Shown: positions 41,533 through 53,524 of the stretch, one piece after another
Layout of the letters: the number at the start of each line of letters is the position of its first letter
Position numbering within the stretch: the first letter of the stretch is position 1
Source: Aquabacterium sp.
GTDB taxonomy: Bacteria; Pseudomonadota; Gammaproteobacteria; Burkholderiales; Burkholderiaceae_C
NCBI RefSeq assembly: GCF_016234775.1
Contig: NZ_JACRAH010000021.1
Location: 124,001 to 188,000, forward strand
Direction of reading: 5' to 3'
Length of the DNA: 64,000 nucleotides
Translations under genes and position numbers: made by a program
The notes under the pieces: generated by a model
The model's database searches: none
What the model saw: only the letters and a program-made list of their open reading frames with translations
What the model was told of the DNA's origin: nothing

Positions 41533-43398
41533 GTGCTGAGCTGGTTTGAACGACTGATCAATCCCTATCCCGAAACGCCGCCCGCGGTGCCGCCTAAAGG
41601 CTTCTTCGCCTTCGTCTGGGCGGGCACGCATGGCCAGCGCCGTTTCATCCTGGGCATGACCACGCTGACGGCCGCCATCGGCGCCTTCGAGGCCCTGCTG
41701 TTCAACATGCTGGGCAGCGTGGTGGACTGGCTCAGCCAGGTCCCGCCTGCCGAGTTGTGGACGCAGGCGCGCCACAAGCTGCTCCTGCTGGCCGCCATCC
41801 TGCTGGCCAGCCCGCTGGCCGTGCTGCTGCAGACGGTGATCAAGCACCAGGCCCTGGCCGGCAACTTCCCCATGAAGATGCGCTGGAACTTCCACCGCCT
41901 CATGCTCAACCAGAGCATGGGCTTCTACCAGGACGAGTTCGCCGGGCGCGTGGCCACCAAGGTCATGCAGACGGCGATTGCCGTGCGCGACACCTGTTTC
42001 ATCGTGGCCGACATCCTGGTCTTCGTGGCCATCTACTTCGTCACCATGACCGTGGTGGTGGGCCGCTTCGATCTGTGGCTCATCATGCCCTTCCTGGGCT
42101 GGCTGACGCTGTACGTGATCTCGGTAAGCTACTTCGTGCCTCGCCTGGCACGCAAGGCCAAGGAGCAGGCCGATGCCCGCTCGACCATGACGGGCCGCAT
42201 CACCGATGCCTACACCAACATCGCCACGGTCAAGCTGTTCTCGCACGCCAACCGCGAAGCCCATTACGCGCGCTCGGCCATGAAGGACTTCATGAAGACC
42301 GTGTACGGCCAGATGCGGCTGGTCAGCGGCTTTGAGGTCATCAACCATTCGCTGAGCATGCTGCTCATCCTGTCCACCACCGGGCTGGCCTTGTGGCTGT
42401 GGAGCCATGGGCAAGTGGGCATCGGCGCGGTGGCGGCAGCCACGGCCATGGCGCTGCGCCTCAATGGCATCTCGCACTGGATGATGTGGGAAGTGGCCAT
42501 GCTGTTCGAGCACATCGGCACCATCCAGGATGGCATCACCACCTTGTCGCGCCCGCACACGGTGCTGGACCAGCCTCAGGCCAAACAACTGGTCGTCCAG
42601 CAAGGTGACATCCGCTTCCAGAACGTGCGCTTTGCCTATGGTGGCGAGCGCGCCGTGATCGACGGCCTGAACCTGCACATCCAACCCGGTGAAAAGATCG
42701 GCCTGGTGGGCCGCTCCGGTGCGGGCAAGTCCACCATCGTCAACCTGATGCTGCGCTTTTATGACGTGGAAGGGGGCCAGTTACTGATTGACGGGCAGGA
42801 CATCAGCCGCGTCACGCAAGACAGCCTGCGCGCGCAGATCGGCATGGTCACGCAAGACACCTCGCTGCTGCACCGCTCCGTACGCGACAACATCCTGTAC
42901 GGCCGCCCAGACGCCACCGATGCCGACATGATCGAAGCGGCCACCAAGGCCGAGGCCCACGAGTTCATCCAGACCTTGTCAGACCCCAAGGGCCGCACAG
43001 CCTACGATGCCCACGTGGGTGAACGCGGCGTGAAGCTCTCAGGCGGGCAGCGCCAGCGTATCGCCATTGCCCGCGTGATGCTCAAGGACGCGCCCATCCT
43101 CTTGCTCGATGAAGCCACCAGCGCGCTGGACTCGGAAGTAGAGGCCGCGATCCAGGCCAGCCTGTACAGGCTGATGGAAGGCAAGACCGTGGTGGCCATT
43201 GCGCACCGCCTGTCCACCATCGCCGCCATGGACCGCCTCATCGTGCTGGACAAGGGCCGCATCGTGGAAGAAGGCGACCACGCGACTTTGCTGGCTCAAG
43301 GTGGCCTGTACGCTCGCCTCTGGGCACATCAAAGCGGCGGCTTCCTGGGCGACGAAACCGACGATGACGAAGCCGCAGGCACTCAGGCTGTGGCTTGA
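41533..43398 (+). CDS. ABC exporter, fused permease and ATPase
   Basis: Half-transporter of 621 residues that would work as a homodimer. An N-terminal exporter domain with six membrane helices (about 30-330) is followed by an ATPase domain: Walker A GRSGAGKST (about 393-401), signature LSGGQRQRIAIARVM (about 502), Walker B ILLLDEATSALD and the H-loop IAHRLST. The GTG at 41533 is chosen since GGTGGAG lies ten bases upstream; the GTG at 41518 has no such site. The 3' end overlaps the convergent MerR gene by 16 bases. Cargo unknown; lipid or multidrug type. Confidence 0.9.
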   Translation: MLSWFERLINPYPETPPAVPPKGFFAFVWAGTHGQRRFILGMTTLTAAIGAFEALLFNMLGSVVDWLSQVPPAELWTQARHKLLLLAAILLASPLAVLLQTVIKHQALAGNFPMKMRWNFHRLMLNQSMGFYQDEFAGRVATKVMQTAIAVRDTCFIVADILVFVAIYFVTMTVVVGRFDLWLIMPFLGWLTLYVISVSYFVPRLARKAKEQADARSTMTGRITDAYTNIATVKLFSHANREAHYARSAMKDFMKTVYGQMRLVSGFEVINHSLSMLLILSTTGLALWLWSHGQVGIGAVAAATAMALRLNGISHWMMWEVAMLFEHIGTIQDGITTLSRPHTVLDQPQAKQLVVQQGDIRFQNVRFAYGGERAVIDGLNLHIQPGEKIGLVGRSGAGKSTIVNLMLRFYDVEGGQLLIDGQDISRVTQDSLRAQIGMVTQDTSLLHRSVRDNILYGRPDATDADMIEAATKAEAHEFIQTLSDPKGRTAYDAHVGERGVKLSGGQRQRIAIARVMLKDAPILLLDEATSALDSEVEAAIQASLYRLMEGKTVVAIAHRLSTIAAMDRLIVLDKGRIVEEGDHATLLAQGGLYARLWAHQSGGFLGDETDDDEAAGTQAVA

Positions 43399-44432
43399 TC
43401 CTTGTCGGGCACCGAGATGCCTTCCGCCTGCGCCACTGTGATCAGGGCTTCTTCCATCAAGGCGCGGGCGTGGCCCGCAACGCGATAGAGGTAGGCGTGC
43501 AAGGCCACATCGGCTGGCTCGCGGCTTTCACAATCGGCGCTGTAGGACTCGAACTGCCCCAGCAAGGTCACCAGATGGGCGAGATGCTGAGGGCATTCAC
43601 AAGCCACACGTGGCATGGATTGCACGAGGCTGGCCAGTGTAGGGCCGTCGAATCGAGGCACGGGCGCAGGCTCGGGCACATGCCTCAAGCCGCGCGCCAC
43701 ACTGCGCCAGCCTCTGACTGCATCCATCAGTGATTGCATCAACTCGGGTGCAGCCACAGGAGCTCGGTGAAGGATAGCCCCGCGAGCGTGCAAGGCGCCT
43801 GTGACCTGGCTGCTGGCAAAGCCATACACCGTCAGAATTTGCCGGGCGCCAACCAGACGTTGCAAGCGCACCAGCCAGTCCACTGTTTCCATATGCAAAG
43901 CCGGCAAGTCTGCCAACACCAGGTCGGCCACAAGGCCACGCAAGGACAACTCGGATGAAGGGCTGCCGTCGATGGCCTTGACCACCCGCACGCCATCGTC
44001 CTCAAAAGCATGGAGCTGATCCTGCCAATGCAGTGCAGCGTCCTTGCCAACCAGCAAAACGCGCACAGGGTCGATCCGTCTGCTCACTTCGGGCGAACGC
44101 ACCCGATCCACAGGAGCGACCGCTCCGTTCATGACGCCTTCGGTCTGATCTGCCTCGTCCATCAGGTCCTGCAGGGCCGCCGTGTCCATGCGTGCCAGCA
44201 TGCCGATGCCATGACCTCGGTTCACCAGTTGCTTGATCAGCACGAGGCGGCGCACATCCTGGCTGGAGTACAGGCGCTGCCCGGATGGCGTTTGCGTTGG
44301 CCCGACAACCTGATACCGACGCTCCCAGACGCGCAGCGTGGCCACCGGTATATTGACCATGCGGGCCGCAGCGCTGCTGCGGTAGCTGGGCACAACGGCC
44401 TCATCAGCCTTTGATCTCGGTTCTTCGGACAT
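43383..44432 (-). CDS. MerR-family regulator with C-terminal sensor domain
   Basis: Transcription regulator of 349 residues. The MerR helix-turn-helix is at about 20-90 (SSAAARMVNIPVATLRVWERRY, split, then SGQRLYSSQDVRRLVLIKQL). A linker leads to a receiver/B12-binding-like alpha-beta domain (about 120-245, RVLLVGKDAALHWQ...VADLVLADLPAL) and a helical end. The His-rich cobalamin motif is not apparent, so light or B12 sensing should not be assumed. ATG 44432 is chosen because GAGGTGC precedes it. It diverges from the HiPIP unit, and a dyad 24 bases upstream may be its operator. Confidence 0.85.
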   Translation of the reverse strand: MSEEPRSKADEAVVPSYRSSAAARMVNIPVATLRVWERRYQVVGPTQTPSGQRLYSSQDVRRLVLIKQLVNRGHGIGMLARMDTAALQDLMDEADQTEGVMNGAVAPVDRVRSPEVSRRIDPVRVLLVGKDAALHWQDQLHAFEDDGVRVVKAIDGSPSSELSLRGLVADLVLADLPALHMETVDWLVRLQRLVGARQILTVYGFASSQVTGALHARGAILHRAPVAAPELMQSLMDAVRGWRSVARGLRHVPEPAPVPRFDGPTLASLVQSMPRVACECPQHLAHLVTLLGQFESYSADCESREPADVALHAYLYRVAGHARALMEEALITVAQAEGISVPDKDQATA

Positions 44433-44455
44433 GCAGCACCTCAAATCTTGACTGA

Positions 44456-44479
44456 ACTCAAATTGAACTAGCTTTGAGT
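44456..44479. promoter_or_regulatory. dyad in the MerR/HiPIP divergent promoter region
   Basis: ACTCAAA and TTTGAGT are perfect seven-base arms around a ten-base spacer. Related half-sites lie nearby: TTGACT at 44449-44454 and AGTCAAAG at 44521-44528. Spaced dyads in a divergent region fit a MerR-type autoregulator. Confidence 0.45.
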
Positions 44480-44517
44480 CATTGTGACAACGTACAAAGC
44501 GCAAAAGGAGGTCGAAA

Positions 44518-44556
44518 ATGAGTCAAAGTGGATTCAAGCATTTCCTTCCCCACTGA
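44518..44556 (+). CDS. possible 12-residue leader peptide before HiPIP
   Basis: A short frame encoding MSQSGFKHFLPH has the best ribosome-binding site in the region: AAGGAGG at 44505-44511, six bases before the ATG. It ends 16 bases before the HiPIP start, which has its own weaker GGAGA site. It could be a translated leader that controls HiPIP expression, or the strong site may serve no purpose. No terminator/antiterminator structure was recognised. Confidence 0.35.
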   Translation: MSQSGFKHFLPH

Positions 44557-44572
44557 ACCGGAGAACTCACCC

Positions 44573-44884
44573 ATGACCAGCCGTCGCCAATTCATGATGA
44601 CCGTCGTTCCTGCCGCCGCCGCACTGACGGTGATGGGCACTGCTCGTGCTGCCGATGCAGCCAAGGCCGATGAAAAAGACCCCGCAGCCGTTGGCCTGGG
44701 CTACAAGCACGACGCTACCAAGGTCGACGCCAAGAAATATCCCACCTTCAAGGCCGGTGCCATTTGCGGCAACTGTCAGTTCTACCAAGGCAAGGCCAGT
44801 GATGCCTGGGGCGGCTGCCCTCTGCTGGGCGGCAAGCAAGTCAACGCCAAGGGCTGGTGCTCGGGCTACGCCAAGAAGGCCTGA
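44573..44884 (+). CDS. high-potential iron-sulfur protein (HiPIP), Tat-exported
   Basis: Periplasmic one-electron carrier of 103 residues. Tat-type signal SRRQFMM with a hydrophobic run ending near ARA-AD. The mature protein has four cluster ligands Cys65, Cys68, Cys82 and Cys96 (CGNCQFYQG...GGCPLLGGK...GWCSGY), the standard HiPIP spacing. ATG at 44573 with GGAGA upstream is preferred over an earlier frame start. HiPIPs in purple and related betaproteobacteria carry electrons between the bc1 complex and reaction centres or oxidases; the partner is not identifiable here. Confidence 0.94.
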   Translation: MTSRRQFMMTVVPAAAALTVMGTARAADAAKADEKDPAAVGLGYKHDATKVDAKKYPTFKAGAICGNCQFYQGKASDAWGGCPLLGGKQVNAKGWCSGYAKKA

Positions 44885-44908
44885 TCGAGCCCGCTCGTCA
44901 GACCGATA

Positions 44909-44933
44909 CGGGTCACGCTGCTTCCGTGACCCG
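44909..44933. terminator. hairpin between HiPIP and the convergent GGDEF-EAL gene
   Basis: CGGGTCACG pairs perfectly with CGTGACCCG over a seven-base loop. It overlaps the stop codon of the minus-strand gene and follows HiPIP by 24 bases. No T run, so bidirectional termination is plausible but unproven. Confidence 0.45.
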
Positions 44934-47144
44934 CGCCAAGGTGCCGTGATCGAGGGTTTGGATCAGCCAGTCCTCGAACGCGGCAGCAGGCATGGGCTTG
45001 GCAAACCAGTAGCCTTGCCCTTCATCACACCCCAACGACCGAAGGTTCTGCATCATGCCCAGGGTCTCGACACCCTCTGCAATGCTGCTCAATCCCAGGC
45101 CTGCCGCCATCTGGATGATGGCGCGCACGATGGCCACTTCATCTGGATGACGCTCCAGATCGCGCACAAAACTCTGGTCGATCTTGAGCTTGTCGACCGA
45201 GAAGCGCTTCAGATATGACAGGCTGGAATAGCCCGTACCAAAGTCATCGATCGCCAGTTTCACGCCCAAGGCTTTGAGTGCCTTGAGCCGGCGCTCCACG
45301 CTTTCCACATCGCTGATCAGCACCGATTCAGTCAACTCCAGTTCCAGCTGATGTGCAGGCAGCCCTGATGTCGCCAAGGCTTGCGACACGACCTGCTCGA
45401 CTTCGCCACGCTTGAACTGCAAAGCAGACAGGTTCACGGCCACCGTCAGCGGGGGATAGCCCCTGTCCACCCAGGCCTTGGCCTGCCGGCAAGCTTCCTC
45501 GATCACCCAATCACCAATAGGTACGATCAGACCGCTCTCTTCAGCCACCGGGATGAACTTGCCAGGAGGCACCAGGCCCCACTCCGGGTGCTGCCAGCGA
45601 ATGAGGGCTTCCGCACCGAACACGCGCCCCGTCGCGAGATCAACCTGCGGTTGATAGTGCAGCACGAACTGCTTGAGCTCCAGTGCACGACGCAAGCCAT
45701 TGCGCATGGAGAGCTTCTCGACGGACTCCGCATTCATGCGATCGTCAAAGAAGCGATAGGTGTTGCGCCCCTCCTCCTTGGAGCGGTACATGGCGGTATC
45801 AGCCCGCTGCAGCAGGATCTCGAAGTCCTCGCCATCATTGGGCGCCATGGCGATGCCGATGGACGCAGAGATTGACAGCTCCTGACCTTCGATCTCGATG
45901 GGCTTGCTGAGTTCTTCGATCAACTTGGTCACGACAGGAGCCGCTGCATCCGCGTCATGCAAATCCTTGAGGATCATGAGGAACTCGTCACCGCCTGGCC
46001 TGCTCACCGTGTCGGTCTGGCGCAGTGTACGCGTCAGGATGTCGGCCACAGCTTGCAGCAACTGATCGCCAACGGCATGCCCCAGCGTGTCATTGATGTT
46101 CTTGAAGTGATCAAGATCCAGCAGGACCATGGCCACCTGCTTCTGATGGCGTTTGGCATCTGCCAAGGCTTGGAGCAACCGGTCGCGAGCCAGCTCGCGA
46201 TTGGGCAAGCTGGTCAGCACATCGTGATAGGCCAGGAAGGCCGCGCGTTGCTCGGCTTCCTGACGCTCTTCGATCTCCTCGCTCAGCCGACGATAAGGGT
46301 CGCGCACGCTGGTGATGAAGACCGCACGGTAGATGAAGTAATAGGCCACCACCTTGTAGAGGTGGCCCAGCAGGATGAAGACGTCATTGACACTGCCATA
46401 CATCGTCAGGCAGGCCTCGGACAAAACGGTGATGATGGCCGCTGCGCACAGGTCATTGGTGCTGTAGGCCAGATCTGCGCTCTTGCGCCGCATGAAAACA
46501 AAGGCGGCCAGCGCGGCCAGGGCCATCACCCCATATTCAGCCAGGATCTTGAAAGCTGTCAGCCCCTTGCCTTCCACAAAGGTGCGAGGCCAGAATCCCG
46601 GGGCCATCAACTCAATGGCATACATGGCAGCCGTCCACACCAGAGCGAGGGCCAACAAGGCATAGCGCGGCCACCCCGAGTGGAGAGGCTGAATCGGTCG
46701 GATGGCTGCGACCAGCATGGTCCAGGCAGCGGTATAGCGCGCCATCAACCAGAACTCGATGGCCTTTTCCGGGCTTGATGGCGTCACGAAGTCCGGCATG
46801 CCCTTGAAAGAGAGCGTATGACCAAAATCGATCAGGCCCACAGCCAGAAAACCGCACCCGATGATGACGATGTTCCCAGGTTGCCCGGGACTACGTGCGT
46901 GCCAGGCCACGGAAAACACCAGCAAGGCTGCCACGATGGCGCCAAATTCCGTGATGGTATGGATGGACACCGAGAACACGGTGCCGTCGATATGCCAGGG
47001 CAAATAGGTCACCCCGCCCCACAGGGCGATGAGAATCACGGCCAGGCTGAATATCAGCCTGGTCGGCAACTCATGCGACAAGCCATTCTGGATGGCCATC
47101 GGTGGTGACACAACCGGCTCAACGCCGGTTTGGGGTGCGGACAT
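44913..47144 (-). CDS. membrane GGDEF-EAL protein with MASE3-like sensor
   Basis: A 743-residue cyclic-di-GMP turnover protein. The N-terminus (about 25-270) has seven or eight membrane helices resembling MASE3. GGDEF follows (motif 384-388) with I-site RQTD intact, then an EAL domain with EALIRW at 512-517, NLSALQF, ELTESVL, DDFGTGYSSL and EGVET motifs. Both catalytic motifs look complete, so it could make or degrade cyclic di-GMP. ATG 47144 with GGGGGTG upstream is chosen; a TTG at 47216 would add 24 residues. Confidence 0.9.
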   Translation of the reverse strand: MSAPQTGVEPVVSPPMAIQNGLSHELPTRLIFSLAVILIALWGGVTYLPWHIDGTVFSVSIHTITEFGAIVAALLVFSVAWHARSPGQPGNIVIIGCGFLAVGLIDFGHTLSFKGMPDFVTPSSPEKAIEFWLMARYTAAWTMLVAAIRPIQPLHSGWPRYALLALALVWTAAMYAIELMAPGFWPRTFVEGKGLTAFKILAEYGVMALAALAAFVFMRRKSADLAYSTNDLCAAAIITVLSEACLTMYGSVNDVFILLGHLYKVVAYYFIYRAVFITSVRDPYRRLSEEIEERQEAEQRAAFLAYHDVLTSLPNRELARDRLLQALADAKRHQKQVAMVLLDLDHFKNINDTLGHAVGDQLLQAVADILTRTLRQTDTVSRPGGDEFLMILKDLHDADAAAPVVTKLIEELSKPIEIEGQELSISASIGIAMAPNDGEDFEILLQRADTAMYRSKEEGRNTYRFFDDRMNAESVEKLSMRNGLRRALELKQFVLHYQPQVDLATGRVFGAEALIRWQHPEWGLVPPGKFIPVAEESGLIVPIGDWVIEEACRQAKAWVDRGYPPLTVAVNLSALQFKRGEVEQVVSQALATSGLPAHQLELELTESVLISDVESVERRLKALKALGVKLAIDDFGTGYSSLSYLKRFSVDKLKIDQSFVRDLERHPDEVAIVRAIIQMAAGLGLSSIAEGVETLGMMQNLRSLGCDEGQGYWFAKPMPAAAFEDWLIQTLDHGTLARVTEAA

Positions 47145-47273
47145 ATCGTTTGCACCCCCGGGAGTTACCGCCGTTGTAGACAAGCCGGCAGCAGACCCAC
47201 GCAGAGTGCGAGGCAATAAATGATTACCTTATCGGCACCTGTTGCACTGTCATTGAGGGTAACGGATCCAAAC

Positions 47274-47300
47274 AAAAGATGGCGCACAAGGCGCCATCTT
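47274..47300 (-). terminator. Rho-independent terminator of the Tim44-like gene
   Basis: On the minus strand a ten-base stem (AAGATGGCGC/GCGCCATCTT) with a five-base loop is followed by TTTTGTTTGG, about 60 bases after the stop codon. Confidence 0.8.
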
Positions 47301-47360
47301 CATCTTTGCGTTCCGAGACCGTGAACTGCGTCACGGTTTGCGCGGATCAGCCAAAGGCCA

Positions 47361-48308
47361 TCAGGCTGAGAGCGGCGTGATGCCGGCAATCGCCCATTCC
47401 TGGCTCTCATCAACGGGGCGCACCAGGTGCCACAATTCGTTGAAAGGCTCGGCACCAGCGTTGACTTCTTCGCGGATCAGGCCATGGAAGCGCACCGTGG
47501 CCACCCACTGAGTGCCTTCCTTGGCTGTGTCCACCAGCTCCGCATCGAGCTGCATGACATCGGTCTGATTGGCAGACTGACCGCGCTCCTGGATGTCCAG
47601 GCGCAAGGAGGCAAACAACTCGGGCGTGGTGAACTTGCGCAGATCATCGACGTTGCCAGAGTCGTTGGCCGCCTGCATGCGGATAAAGATCATCTTGGCG
47701 ATGCGGGTGAAACCAGCGGCATCAAAGCCGGCAGGCATCTCTGTAGTCGGCGCGGCACCACCACCCGAAGCCAGTGAGGCAGCAGCAGGCTGCGCCACCG
47801 CTTCACGGTACATCGGCGAAGCAGACTGGGGTGCGCTTTGCGCCTGGTAAGGGGCGCCCGCGCCAGCCAACTGAGGCCCGGCCGCAGGCGTTGCGCCCTT
47901 GAATCGACGAATCAACCAGCCGACCACAAAAACGGCCACCAGTGCCACCAAAGCCATGGTCAGGAAGTTGCCGAACGCCTCACCCATGCCCAGATGGCTC
48001 ATCAGCGCAGCGATGCCCAGGCCAGCGGCGATACCGGCAATAGGCCCCATCCAGGAACGCTTGCCCGGCTGAGCGGCAGGCGCCGCTGCCTGAGCAGGGG
48101 CTGCCGCATTGGCCTGCTGACCAGGCTTGGCGGCCTGATTCGGTGTGGCATCAGGCGAAGCATTAGGCTGCTTGGCCGGCATCTGGCGCTGCATGCCGCT
48201 GGCACGCCCACCGCCCAGGCGCTTGGCCTCTGCATCCATGGGCGCAGACACCATGCCCACACCCGCCATCACCACGGCCAAGGCCGTCAAACCATTCTTC
48301 CAGTTCAT
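47361..48308 (-). CDS. Tim44-like domain membrane protein
   Basis: A 315-residue protein: signal peptide (about 1-27), an Ala/Gln/Pro-rich low-complexity linker (28-85), a membrane region with GIAAGLGIAALMSHLGMGEAFG and FLTMALVALVAVFVVGWLIRR (each as separate helices, about 90-140), another low-complexity linker, and a C-terminal Tim44-like domain (about 195-315, FTRIAKMIFIRMQAANDSG, WVATVRFHGLIREE). Bacterial relatives are membrane proteins of unclear role. It diverges from dbpA; A-rich GGATAG precedes its ATG. Confidence 0.88.
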   Translation of the reverse strand: MNWKNGLTALAVVMAGVGMVSAPMDAEAKRLGGGRASGMQRQMPAKQPNASPDATPNQAAKPGQQANAAAPAQAAAPAAQPGKRSWMGPIAGIAAGLGIAALMSHLGMGEAFGNFLTMALVALVAVFVVGWLIRRFKGATPAAGPQLAGAGAPYQAQSAPQSASPMYREAVAQPAAASLASGGGAAPTTEMPAGFDAAGFTRIAKMIFIRMQAANDSGNVDDLRKFTTPELFASLRLDIQERGQSANQTDVMQLDAELVDTAKEGTQWVATVRFHGLIREEVNAGAEPFNELWHLVRPVDESQEWAIAGITPLSA

Positions 48309-48441
48309 GGAATTTTCTATCCTTACCCCATCAAGGGGTCGTTGCTAACACGCGCATTGTGCGCGCCTGTTGGGTAGATGGGGGCTGCCCACACAAATTC
48401 AACGGTCCTTGACAAATGGCCACACTGGGGATAATGGCGCC

Positions 48442-49887
48442 ATGAGCACCCCTTCCCCTACCAGCATCCCATCAGCCCAGTCCTTCAGCACGCTGCCGCT
48501 GAATCCCGCCATGCAGGATAACCTGCAAGCCCTGGGATATCTGGCGATGACGCCCATTCAGGCGGCCAGCCTGCCACTGACCCTTGCCGGGGACGACCTC
48601 ATTGCCCAGGCCAAGACCGGCAGCGGCAAGACGGCGGCCTTTGCACTGCCCATGCTGCACCGCCTCAACGGCGCCAGCATGGCCGTACAAGGCTTGGTGA
48701 TGTGCCCCACGCGTGAACTGGCCGACCAGGTCGCCCAGGAAATCCGCCGCCTGGCCCGCTTCGAACCCAACACCAAGGTGCTGACGCTGTGCGGCGGTGC
48801 CACCATGCGCCCGCAGATTGAAAGCCTGGCTCACGGCGCGCACATCGTCGTAGGCACACCCGGGCGCCTGATGGACCATCTGGAGCGTGGCACGCTGGAC
48901 CTGTCCGGCCTGCAGACCCTGGTGCTGGACGAAGCAGACCGCATGCTGGACATGGGCTTCCACGACGACATCGTCGCCGTGACACGCCAATGCCCCAAAA
49001 AACGCCAGACGCTGCTGTTCTCGGCCACGTATCCAGAAGGCATCGCGAAGTTGAGCGCCCAGTTCCTGCGCTCGCCCAAGGAGGTCAAGGTCGAAAGCAC
49101 ACATGACGCCAGCAAGATCCGCCAGTTGTGGATCGAGGTAGAAGGCAGCACCCGCCTGGATGCCGTCTCCAGCCTGCTGTTGCACTATCGCCCCGCCAGC
49201 ACCATCGCTTTTTGCAACACCAAGCAACAATGCCGCGACCTGGTGGACGTACTCACCGCCCATGGCATCGAGGCCATCGCCTTGCACGGCGACCTGGAGC
49301 AACGAGACCGCGACCAGGTGCTGATCCAGTTTGCCAACCGCAGCGCCTCCGTGCTGGTGGCCACCGACGTGGCCGCCCGTGGCCTGGACATCGCCCAACT
49401 GGAAGCCGTGATCAATGTGGACGTGACACCGGACCCTGAAGTGCACATCCACCGCATCGGCCGCACCGGCCGTGGTGACGCCGAGGGCCTGGCCCTGAAT
49501 CTGGCCAGCATGGACGAGATGGGCCGCGTGGGCAACATCGAACTGCTGCAAGGCCGTGAGTCGAAGTGGCAGAAGCTGTCTGAACTGACGCCTGTCAGTA
49601 AGGACCCGCTGCAGCCGCCCATGGTCACCATCCAGATCCTGGGTGGCAAGAAGGAAAAAATCCGGCCGGGCGACGTGCTGGGTGCGCTCACGGGCGAAGC
49701 CGGCTTGCAGGGCAGCCAGATCGGCAAGATCAACGTCACGGATTTCCACACCTATGTGGCGGTGGAGCGGGGCATTGCCGGCAAGGCCGTGGCGCAACTC
49801 AACGCGGTCAAGGTCAAGGGCAAGAAGGTCAAGGCCCGGCTGTTGAAGGACGTGCTGGCCGCTGCGGCCCTGGAATCAGGGCGCTGA
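48442..49887 (+). CDS. dbpA: ATP-dependent RNA helicase DbpA
   Basis: DEAD-box helicase of 481 residues that acts on 23S rRNA during large-subunit assembly. Motifs: Q-motif (LALGYLAMTPIQAASLP), AKTGSGKT, PTREL, DEAD, SAT, HGDLEQRDRDQVL and HRIGRTGR. The C-terminal domain (about 395-475) with MVTIQILGGKKEKIRPGDVLGAL and VTDFHTYVAVER is the DbpA RNA-binding domain that grips helix 92. ATG 48442 gives MSTPSPTS; the longer frame from 48370 lacks a good start. Confidence 0.94.
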   Translation: MSTPSPTSIPSAQSFSTLPLNPAMQDNLQALGYLAMTPIQAASLPLTLAGDDLIAQAKTGSGKTAAFALPMLHRLNGASMAVQGLVMCPTRELADQVAQEIRRLARFEPNTKVLTLCGGATMRPQIESLAHGAHIVVGTPGRLMDHLERGTLDLSGLQTLVLDEADRMLDMGFHDDIVAVTRQCPKKRQTLLFSATYPEGIAKLSAQFLRSPKEVKVESTHDASKIRQLWIEVEGSTRLDAVSSLLLHYRPASTIAFCNTKQQCRDLVDVLTAHGIEAIALHGDLEQRDRDQVLIQFANRSASVLVATDVAARGLDIAQLEAVINVDVTPDPEVHIHRIGRTGRGDAEGLALNLASMDEMGRVGNIELLQGRESKWQKLSELTPVSKDPLQPPMVTIQILGGKKEKIRPGDVLGALTGEAGLQGSQIGKINVTDFHTYVAVERGIAGKAVAQLNAVKVKGKKVKARLLKDVLAAAALESGR

Positions 49888-49960
49888 AACAAAGTGAAAG
49901 GTGGGGTGGCATGGGCGCGCTAGGATTTGCGCACCAAGAACAACACGCAGGAGCCCCCAC

Positions 49961-50746
49961 ATGACCAGCGCTTTGCTTGAAGACCTGGCCGACCAGAACC
50001 TCGCGCACGCCGTGCGCATCCATGCCCGCTGGCAACCCGCCGGTCGGCTGCTTGAACTCAATGGCGTGCTGCTGCATCAGGGCACGCTGCCCTTGCCTCT
50101 GCCACATCAGAATTGCGTGATCAGGGTGGATCAGGCCGTGCCACCTGAGCTGGTGCTCAAGCAGGCACAGGCCTTTTTTGGCGGGCAAGCCAATCCGTAC
50201 GCGGCGATCACCATGAGCCGCCAGGATCTGGACCTGGACGCCTACCTGGACGCCGAGGGCTACACGGCGCAAGCCGACCTGCCCTCCATGCTGGCCGAAG
50301 CCCCCGTCGCCATGCCGCCCATTGCTGCTGACTGGCGCATCGACCTGCTTGCCCGTGCAGACGAGCTGCCCGCCTTCGTGGACGTGTGCGCCAAAGCCTA
50401 TGCCACGCTGGGCCTGCCCGAGGTGTTCACGCCCAGCTTCTTCGTGGATACCGCAGGCCTGCTGGCACCGGATGTCTCCATCGCGCTGGCTCGCCGCCAG
50501 GATGGCCTGGTGGGTGCTGCCGCCATGGTGCTGCACACAGGTGATGTCGCCGGCATCTATTGGGTGGGCACCGTGCCCGATGCACGCGGGCACGGCCTGG
50601 CCGCAGCGTGTACTGCAGCCGTCACCAACCTGGCGCTGGAACGCGGCGCAAGGGGCGTGGCGCTGCAGGCCACGCACATGGGCGAGCCCACCTACCGCAG
50701 GCTGGGCTTTCGCGAGTACGGCCGCATGACGCGCTGGAGCAAGTAA
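49961..50746 (+). CDS. GNAT-family N-acetyltransferase
   Basis: A 261-residue protein with a C-terminal GNAT domain (about 120-255). GIYWVGTVPDARGHGLAAACT contains the acetyl-CoA pyrophosphate loop (R/Q-x-x-G-x-G/A type, ARGHGLA), followed by ERGARGVALQATHMGEPTYRRLGFREYG, split over the last helix and strand. GCAGGAG lies before the ATG at 49961. The N-terminal half is specific to this subgroup and not recognised. Substrate unknown. Confidence 0.85.
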   Translation: MTSALLEDLADQNLAHAVRIHARWQPAGRLLELNGVLLHQGTLPLPLPHQNCVIRVDQAVPPELVLKQAQAFFGGQANPYAAITMSRQDLDLDAYLDAEGYTAQADLPSMLAEAPVAMPPIAADWRIDLLARADELPAFVDVCAKAYATLGLPEVFTPSFFVDTAGLLAPDVSIALARRQDGLVGAAAMVLHTGDVAGIYWVGTVPDARGHGLAAACTAAVTNLALERGARGVALQATHMGEPTYRRLGFREYGRMTRWSK

Positions 50747-50938
50747 AAATGCACGTGAACGGCCCGGAGCACAACGCCGCTTGTGCAAGTCCAGCGTGGA
50801 CACCGAAGCGCCCAAACTTTGCCAGGATACCGAGGCAAAAGCCCCTGATTAAAATGAGGCCTCTGATTCGGCCAGTCAGGCGACAATAGAGGGTTGTCCG
50901 TATCCGACTTGCCTGGCGCCCCTCAGGCTCCGAAGCTC

Positions 50939-53497
<2,559 letters not shown>

Positions 53498-53524
53498 CGC
53501 CCACAAATAACTTGATCCAGCACA

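Noticed and set aside
43383..44432. Cobalamin-dependent light sensor of the LitR/CarH type
   Set aside because: The C-terminal domain has an alpha-beta pattern but I could not find the E/DxH B12-binding histidine motif, and no carotenoid or photolyase genes are nearby.
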